Below are positions 1 to 4,277 of a stretch of 10,795 nt of DNA, piece by piece; the stretch's first letter is position 1, and each line of letters starts with the position of its first letter. Below the pieces are notes generated by a model. That model saw nothing but the letters and a program-made list of their open reading frames with translations. It was not told where the DNA came from and did not search any database. The position numbers and the translations under genes were made by a program. Origin of the DNA: Devosia sp. (lineage in GTDB: Bacteria > Pseudomonadota > Alphaproteobacteria > Rhizobiales > Devosiaceae); NCBI GenBank assembly GCA_028290685.1, contig JAQGJI010000095.1, positions 1-10,795 of the forward strand, written 5' to 3'.

Positions 1-427
1 TTCACAGATTTCCAGCCGGCTAGCAAATATTGGCGGCCCTCTGGCGCTTCCATGTCAAACAGCGGCTCGGTCAGCCCGGCCCGGTGGATCAGCGCTGGAG
101 TGACATCTGTCGGTCCAGGTTGGGTTAGCGTCCTCGTAGCGGCTGGGGACGCCAGCTTTGAGGTCGAGTGTATCGGACGTGCGATGCGGCGGCGCTCGCA
201 AAAGCGTTGCAAGCCCAATGGGTTACGGGCGTCGGGTGACCGCGGGGAGGGTCAGAATGGGGTTCTGCCTGATTGCTATGCTGAGCGGGGATGAGGGTTT
301 TCGACGCAATTGGCGGAAAAACCCCCCATGCACCCAGTGCATGACTTGCGTGACGTATGGGGAATAGCGGAGCCGCCAGAAACTCCGCATGGTGGCGTAG
401 TCGCAACTCCGGAATGGGGGATGGCCT
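1..427. other. Region without a supported gene
   Basis: No reading frame here resembles a family I know. On the minus strand one frame is open from position 251 down to the window edge (stop codon at 252-254), and its last part reads like plausible protein. Its only ATG is at 51-53, without a Shine-Dalgarno sequence, so it could be the beginning of a gene running off the left edge or chance. The plus-strand frame 52-294 looks like the shadow of that frame. Two inverted repeats are visible: GGGTTTT (295-301) with AAAACCC (318-324), and a perfect 7-bp palindrome CATGCAC-CCA-GTGCATG at 327-343. Neither has a T-tract that would make it a terminator. Confidence 0.4.
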
Positions 428-583
428 ATGTTTGTGCGTGCAGTCTGGCGCGTTAAGCGCTTGGTCGATATCAAGCAGATCATGCGGGAAATGGATGTTC
501 CATCGACCAGAGATGCTGATTTACTGGGACTTTCGGGCCCCGACTTTTCCAAGATGACGCGTTCATTGTTCGATCGGCAGTAA
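428..583 (+). CDS. Small DUF1127-like protein (51 aa)
   Basis: This is a short gene encoding a basic protein of 51 residues that begins MFVRAVWRVKRLVD. I call it DUF1127-like for two reasons. It has the family plan of a basic N-terminal helix followed by a C-terminal 'D-L-G-(I/L)-S-x-x-D' type segment, here LLGLSGPDF at residues 32-40. It also aligns without gaps to the clearer DUF1127 protein at 775-924: residues 14-45 against 12-43, with 9 identities and several I/L/M/V and K/R exchanges. A G-rich stretch (GGGGGA, 416-421) lies 6 nt before the ATG and could be the ribosome binding site. It precedes the second DUF1127 gene by 191 nt in the same orientation. DUF1127 proteins of alphaproteobacteria include RNA-binding regulators of stress and phosphate responses, but nothing here shows the specific role. 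It is more divergent than its neighbour and might be a different small family. Confidence 0.5.
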   Translation: MFVRAVWRVKRLVDIKQIMREMDVPSTRDADLLGLSGPDFSKMTRSLFDRQ

Positions 584-615
584 TTTCATTCCGCGTTCGG
601 TGCGGACGCAAAATA

Positions 616-632
616 GTCACCTTGCGGTCACC
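616..632. repeat. Direct repeat GTCACC-N5-GTCACC
   Basis: The hexamer GTCACC occurs at 616-621 and again at 627-632, 11 nt apart start to start, which is about one helical turn. It lies in the gap between the two DUF1127 genes, about 140 nt before the second one. Direct repeats with this period are typical of OmpR/PhoB-type response regulator sites, but I recognise no specific regulator. A weak hairpin (CCAGC 631-635 with GCTGG 641-645) overlaps it. Confidence 0.25.
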
Positions 633-774
633 AGCTTGCCGCTGGCCTTAACTGAAGGTGAATAGCGCTAGTTAAAGACCCTCCCAGTTTGCATGGCTCA
701 TTTGACCAAAGACCCCCTGCTCATCGCACCGACGGTACCCTAGATATGAGCCTGTAAACGACAGGAGAATTTGA

Positions 775-924
775 ATGGACATCCGTAAGACTTTCAAGAA
801 ATGGGCCGCCTACCAGCAAACCGTTCGTGAACTTACCGCTCTCGACAATCGTCAGCTCAACGATCTGGGCATTTCGCGCACCGATATCAATCGTATTGCG
901 CGCGACCATGCTGCTGGCCTGTAA
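775..924 (+). CDS. DUF1127 domain small protein (49 aa)
   Basis: The 49-residue protein has the typical DUF1127 (YjiS-like) layout. A basic, aromatic N-terminal helix (residues 2-18, KTFKKWAAYQQ) is followed by the conserved core RELTALDNRQLNDLGISR (residues 18-35) and a second helix with TDINRIAR. Length is normal for the short class of the family. The start is well supported: AGGAGA at 763-768 lies 6 nt before the ATG. A TAGATAT sequence at 741-747 could be a -10 element, but no good -35 was found. A strong intrinsic terminator follows 37 nt after the stop, so the gene is probably a monocistronic transcript with a short 3' UTR. In Rhodobacter and rhizobia, DUF1127 proteins have been tied to RNA turnover, stress and nutrient responses, and some give rise to 3'-UTR small RNAs. 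Which of these applies here is not visible. Confidence 0.9.
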   Translation: MDIRKTFKKWAAYQQTVRELTALDNRQLNDLGISRTDINRIARDHAAGL

Positions 925-961
925 GACTTTACTTCCAGCGCCTGCAGAACTGCACGATCCG

Positions 962-1001
962 ACACCCGCTTCTCTTTGAGATGCGGGTGTTTTCTTTGAT
1001 T
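962..1001 (+). terminator. Rho-independent terminator of the DUF1127 gene
   Basis: ACACCCGC (962-969) pairs with GCGGGTGT (983-990). Inside this stem, TCTC (971-974) pairs with GAGA (978-981) around a TTT loop, with one T-T mismatch between the two stems. A T-rich tail TTTCTTTGATT follows (991-1001). This is a classic intrinsic terminator for the plus-strand gene ending at 924 and also insulates trmFO from it. Confidence 0.85.
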
Positions 1002-1049
1002 GACACGCATTCGCTGCAGAGCAGCATATCGCCACCGAATGCTTCTTTC

Positions 1050-1068
1050 GGGTAACCGATTGTTACCC
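1050..1068. repeat. Perfect 7-bp inverted repeat upstream of trmFO
   Basis: GGGTAAC (1050-1056) and GTTACCC (1062-1068) form a perfect inverted repeat around a 5-nt spacer, CGATT. No T-tract follows on either strand, so it looks more like a dyad operator than a terminator. It sits between the DUF1127 terminator and trmFO, about 130 nt before the trmFO start codon. I cannot assign a regulator. Confidence 0.4.
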
Positions 1069-1195
1069 CTGACAGCCACACCAGTGACACGGGCTCTCGC
1101 AGCAATCAGGGCCGCGGCAAACTGCGCAGCCAGATTGATGGCCGCCGGGTAAACGAGTGATTGCCTCGGCAAGATACGCTTGGTAATTGGCCATC

Positions 1196-2581
1196 ATGTC
1201 CCAATCAGAACCTATCCACATCATCGGCGGCGGCCTGGCCGGTTCGGAGGCTGCATGGCAGGCGGCCGAAGCGGGCTCCAAGGTCATCCTTCATGAAATG
1301 CGACCGGTGCGCGGCACCGACGCACATCAGACCGACAGCCTGGCTGAACTCGTCTGCTCAAACAGCTTCCGCTCCGATGACGCCGAACAGAACGCCGTCG
1401 GGCTATTGCACGAAGAAATGCGCCGTTGCGGATCGTTGATCATGCGCGCGGCCGATCAGCACAAACTTCCTGCGGGCGGGGCGCTGGCGGTGGATCGCCA
1501 CGGCTTTTCAGCCGAAGTGACGCGCCTGATCGAGAACCATCCCAATATTGCCATTGCGCGCGAGGAAGTTCCGGGGCTGCCCCCGCCGGAGTGGCGCAAT
1601 GTCATCATCGCAACAGGGCCGTTGACCTCCCCTGCCCTTGCGGATGCGATCCTGTCGCTGACGGGAGAGGACTCGCTGGCGTTCTTCGACGCGATCGCGC
1701 CCATCGTGCACTTCGACAGCATCGACATGGACATTGCTTGGAAGCAGTCGCGCTATGATAAGGTCGGGCCCGGCGGCACCGGGGCGGACTATATCAACTG
1801 CCCGATGGACAAGGAGCAGTATCTTGCCTTTGTGGAGGCGTTGAAGACAGCGCCGCTGCATGAATTCAAGGACTGGGAGAAAGTACCTTACTTCGATGGC
1901 TGCCTGCCGATCGAGGTGATGGCCGAGCGCGGGGTCGAAACGCTGCGGCACGGTCCGATGAAGCCGGTCGGCTTGACCAATCCGCGCAGCCCCAGTGTGA
2001 AAAGCTACGCGATCGTGCAATTACGGCAGGACAATGCGCTGGGCACTCTGTGGAACATGGTCGGCTTCCAGACCAAAATGCGCTACGGCATCCAGGCAGA
2101 GGTTTTCCGCATGATCCCGGGGCTGGAAAATGCGCAGTTCGCCCGGCTGGGTGGACTGCACCGGAACACCTTCCTCAATTCGCCAAAAGTGCTGGGGCCC
2201 GATCTCAAGCTCAAGGCCGATCCGCGGATCCGTTTCGCGGGACAGGTTACAGGCGTGGAAGGCTATGTGGAGAGCGCGGCAATCGGGCTAATTACCGGAC
2301 GCCTGGCGGCGGCCGATGCGCGCGGCGAGCCAATGGCAACGCCGCCCGAAACCACGGCACTCGGAGCGCTGGTGGCGCACATCACCGGCGGGCATATCGA
2401 GGCCGAGGGCTATAGCGGCGCGCGCAGCTTCCAGCCGATGAACGTGAACTTCGGGTTGTTTCCCGAAGTGAGCGTGGTGAAGCCTGAAGGCGCGGGACGC
2501 TGGCGGGGAAATGACCGGACGATCGCCAAGCGGAAGGCGATTACGACGCGGGCGCTGGAGGATCTGGCGGCCTGGGCGTAG
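1196..2581 (+). CDS. trmFO: Methylenetetrahydrofolate--tRNA-(uracil-5-)-methyltransferase TrmFO
   Basis: TrmFO is a cytosolic FAD enzyme that makes 5-methyluridine at position 54 in the T-loop of tRNA, using methylenetetrahydrofolate as carbon donor and NAD(P)H as reductant. From the ATG the protein has 461 residues, in the alphaproteobacterial range. The FAD-binding glycine motif HIIGGGLAGSEAA is at residues 8-20. The family signature ELVCSNSFRSD (51-61) carries C54, and YFDGCLPIE (232-240) carries C236; these match the two conserved functional cysteines of the family. ATGPLTS (139-145), YINCPM (199-204) and the C-terminal FAD motif GQVTGVEGYVESAA are also typical. An in-frame TTG at 1187 would add three residues, but the ATG at 1196 fits the family better. 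No convincing Shine-Dalgarno precedes either start. The gene stands alone, converging on the complex I assembly gene pair. Function is certain apart from the exact start. Confidence 0.97.
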   Translation: MSQSEPIHIIGGGLAGSEAAWQAAEAGSKVILHEMRPVRGTDAHQTDSLAELVCSNSFRSDDAEQNAVGLLHEEMRRCGSLIMRAADQHKLPAGGALAVDRHGFSAEVTRLIENHPNIAIAREEVPGLPPPEWRNVIIATGPLTSPALADAILSLTGEDSLAFFDAIAPIVHFDSIDMDIAWKQSRYDKVGPGGTGADYINCPMDKEQYLAFVEALKTAPLHEFKDWEKVPYFDGCLPIEVMAERGVETLRHGPMKPVGLTNPRSPSVKSYAIVQLRQDNALGTLWNMVGFQTKMRYGIQAEVFRMIPGLENAQFARLGGLHRNTFLNSPKVLGPDLKLKADPRIRFAGQVTGVEGYVESAAIGLITGRLAAADARGEPMATPPETTALGALVAHITGGHIEAEGYSGARSFQPMNVNFGLFPEVSVVKPEGAGRWRGNDRTIAKRKAITTRALEDLAAWA

Positions 2582-2805
2582 GGGGTGCCGGTGCCCTTTG
2601 AGCTTGCTGGTCGTCACCCGCGACCAGGGAAAATGCCAAGCGCGCTCTCGGATCAAGTCCGAGAGCAGGCTCTCGGTTCGAGCCCGAGAGTGACCCGGCA
2701 GGTGTGAATTTAGAGCCGGCGGAGCCGGGTTTACAGCAAGTGCACCATCGGGGATGGATCCTGGCCGCCGCCGGGATGACACCGAGGGCGGGGGCAAGCG
2801 CAGCG
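2582..2805. repeat. Convergent intergenic gap filled with palindromic repeats
   Basis: This gap lies between trmFO (plus) and the synthase-fold gene (minus). Two hairpin units sit in tandem: GCTCTCGG (2644-2651) with CCGAGAGC (2659-2666), and CTCTCGG (2670-2676) with CCGAGAG (2684-2690), each with a 7-nt loop. Then come a small palindrome CCGGC-GGA-GCCGG (2716-2728) and a unit at 2752-2780. On the minus strand that last unit reads like the common alphaproteobacterial intergenic element starting GTCATCCCGGC; its stem is 2758-2765 with 2770-2777, including one G-U pair. I infer repeat elements that also act as a two-way transcription stop. There are no open frames of interest and no U-tract. 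Confidence 0.6.
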
Positions 2806-3651
2806 CTAATGGTTGCGCCACGTCCACCAGGTAAGCCGCGCTATCTTGCGCCAGTCGGGGTCGTCGGGGGGCGGTTCAAAGACCGAGCCGCTCCGAGCGT
2901 TGAGGAGAGCCAGTTGTCGCTGCAGGACGGGCAGCATGGCAAAGGCCGGCTTGAGCTTGCCAGGCAGCACACCGATAGCGGCCTCGGCCTTGCTTAGATG
3001 GCCGCCAGCAATCTCGCTGAGCTGGCCCCAGGCTTCGTGCAGGCCTTCGCTTTGAATGCGGGTGAAAATCTCGCTCTCGCGGACGCCGTTGGCTTCCAAC
3101 ACTGCCCAAGGCAGCATGATGCGGCCTTGCGCGGAGACGTAGCCAAAGGCGCGCAGATGGCCGATCAGCGCGTGGGCAACGCCCAGATGGCCTGCTGCAT
3201 CACCGGTCTCGACCTGTTGACCGTCGTTCAGGATCATGGCGGCAAGCTGGTAGAGGGTCGAGGTGGTTTCCCCGGCATAGCCTTCAAAGGTTTGCAGATC
3301 GGGCATTGGATCGTCGTAGAGATCGAAACGCCGGGCCCCGATCAGGCGCAGCAGCGTGCCGGTGGGAAGACTGTAGCGTTCGATGCTGTCCAGCAGCGCA
3401 TCGGCAAGCGGATTCTGGCGAATGGCACCGTGGCCTTCTCCGCTCAGCGCATCGCTCCACCACTGCAGGCGGACTTCACCGGGAGCCGGGTTGGAGACGC
3501 GCTCGCGAATGGCGGCAACATCGGCGTTGAAGGCGTAAAGGGCGGTAACGGCGTTCCGATGCTCTGGTTTGAGGACCAGGGTCGACAGATAGCGCTCATG
3601 ATCACCTGAGCGCAGGGCCTGCGCTGCATGGGTATGGCTGGCTTGATCCAT
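2806..3651 (-). CDS. Squalene/phytoene synthase-fold protein, NDUFAF6-like
   Basis: The 281-residue protein belongs to the squalene/phytoene synthase superfamily by overall pattern: LYAFNADVAAIRE (38-50), LQWWSDAL (62-69), FEGYAGETTSTLYQLA (122-137), and LRAFGYVSAQGRIMLPW (166-182). The two aspartate-rich Mg2+-diphosphate motifs needed for prenyl condensation are missing. The first is NADVAAIRE instead of a DDxxD type, and the second is LRAFGYVSAQGR where active enzymes have an LRDvgED type. It is therefore probably not a carotenoid or squalene synthase. It resembles the mitochondrial complex I assembly factor NDUFAF6 (C8orf38), which also lost catalysis. The start ATG shares one base with the stop of the upstream Mth938/NDUFAF3-like gene (TGATG), so the two are translationally coupled. 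The C-terminus is rich in Trp. Assignment to the family is solid; the assembly role is inferred from motif loss and context. Confidence 0.88.
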   Translation of the reverse strand: MDQASHTHAAQALRSGDHERYLSTLVLKPEHRNAVTALYAFNADVAAIRERVSNPAPGEVRLQWWSDALSGEGHGAIRQNPLADALLDSIERYSLPTGTLLRLIGARRFDLYDDPMPDLQTFEGYAGETTSTLYQLAAMILNDGQQVETGDAAGHLGVAHALIGHLRAFGYVSAQGRIMLPWAVLEANGVRESEIFTRIQSEGLHEAWGQLSEIAGGHLSKAEAAIGVLPGKLKPAFAMLPVLQRQLALLNARSGSVFEPPPDDPDWRKIARLTWWTWRNH

Positions 3652-4052
3652 CAGCGCACGGTGTCCACTGCAAGGAGCGCCGCGGCAACGGCTCGCTCTT
3701 CGGCCAGGAGCACGTTGTAGGTGCGCACGGCACCGCCGGTGCCAATGGCTTCAACGATGATCTGGCGTTCGCGCAACGCTTCGCGCAGGGCCTTGGGAAA
3801 ACCGGCGACGTCCGGTCCAAGCCCGATCAGCAGAACGTCGATGTTTTCGGCGGCGGCAAAGACCAGAGACAGCGAATCAAGGGTGATATCGGCCGGCGTG
3901 GAGGGGGCCCAAGCGTGCATGCCGGTGGGCAGGCACAGGAGCGAGCCACGATGAGACATGCCGGCGAAACGGAAGCCCCCTTTTCCATAGGCGTCGATGC
4001 CGGTTTGATAAGGATAGTGGCCGGTGTCGTTCATGGTGCGCGGTGTGTCCAT
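3651..4052 (-). CDS. Mth938-domain protein, NDUFAF3-like
   Basis: This 133-residue protein matches the small Mth938/DUF498 fold: AYGKGGFRFAG (21-31), HRGSLLCLPTGMHAW (34-48), LLIGLGPD (74-81) and the conserved C-terminal part GTGGAVRTYNVLLAEER (104-120). Mitochondrial NDUFAF3 (C3orf60), a complex I assembly factor, has this fold. No enzymatic activity is known for the family and no catalytic motif is visible. The gene follows secDF with a 225-nt gap and overlaps the NDUFAF6-like gene by one base. The start at 4052 has an AAGGA about 15 nt upstream, further than usual, and an inverted repeat GGGAAC/GTTCCC (4061-4066, 4084-4089) encloses that AAGGA. An internal ATG (residue 7) is an alternative start. 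The predicted role is membrane-associated assembly of respiratory complex I together with the next gene, inferred from family and context. Confidence 0.88.
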   Translation of the reverse strand: MDTPRTMNDTGHYPYQTGIDAYGKGGFRFAGMSHRGSLLCLPTGMHAWAPSTPADITLDSLSLVFAAAENIDVLLIGLGPDVAGFPKALREALRERQIIVEAIGTGGAVRTYNVLLAEERAVAAALLAVDTVR

Positions 4053-4159
4053 GATGTTGCGGGAACGTCCTTGTGATGGCGTTGTTCCCGACCCGGGATT
4101 CCCTTCAGTAGAGAAATCGAGAGGGACGGTCTTTGTAGCTACTTCCGAAATTCCGGTCC

Positions 4160-4236
4160 GGCCGTCATTGCCGGGCTCGTCCGCGCAATCCAGCTATGAT
4201 CCACCTTCCATGGACCACCCGGACAAGCCGGGTGGC
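4160..4236. repeat. Composite palindromic intergenic repeat with strong hairpin
   Basis: There are two palindromes in a row. The first pairs ATTGC (4167-4171) with GCAAT (4185-4189) and CGG (4172-4174) with CCG (4181-4183). The second is a perfect 8-bp hairpin: CCACCCGG (4215-4222) with CCGGGTGG (4228-4235), loop ACAAG. The sequence has the look of the widespread alphaproteobacterial element around ATTGCCGGGCTTGTCC. It lies about 40 nt beyond the stop of secDF in the minus direction. It may act as an attenuator, or as an mRNA 3'-end stabiliser that lowers expression of the two downstream genes relative to secDF. No U-run follows. Confidence 0.6.
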
Positions 4237-4277
4237 TAGGGCGGAAAGGCAATCGGCCTGACTGATCGAGTATCGGA

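Noticed and set aside
1..251. Minus-strand frame open to the left edge, with protein-like residues near the edge
   Set aside because: It has no ATG except at 51-53, no ribosome binding site, and no family I recognise. Open frames of about 80 codons are common by chance at this GC content.
327..343. Palindrome CATGCAC-CCA-GTGCATG as an operator or terminator
   Set aside because: No gene starts or stops close to it and no T-tract follows. It is recorded only as part of the gene-free region.
648..675. CtrA full site (TTAA-N7-TTAA) upstream of the second DUF1127 gene
   Set aside because: The two TTAA sequences are 20 nt apart, not 7.
2644..2691. CRISPR-like array suggested by repeated palindromes
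   Set aside because: There are only two short hairpin units, with 7-nt loops and no spacers of proper length, and no cas genes.
2998..3609. Plus-strand frame of 203 codons opposite the synthase-fold gene
   Set aside because: It is a shadow of a well-supported minus-strand gene, without motifs or ribosome binding site.
2806..3651. Carotenoid or hopanoid biosynthesis gene
   Set aside because: Both catalytic aspartate motifs are absent and no other isoprenoid gene is nearby.
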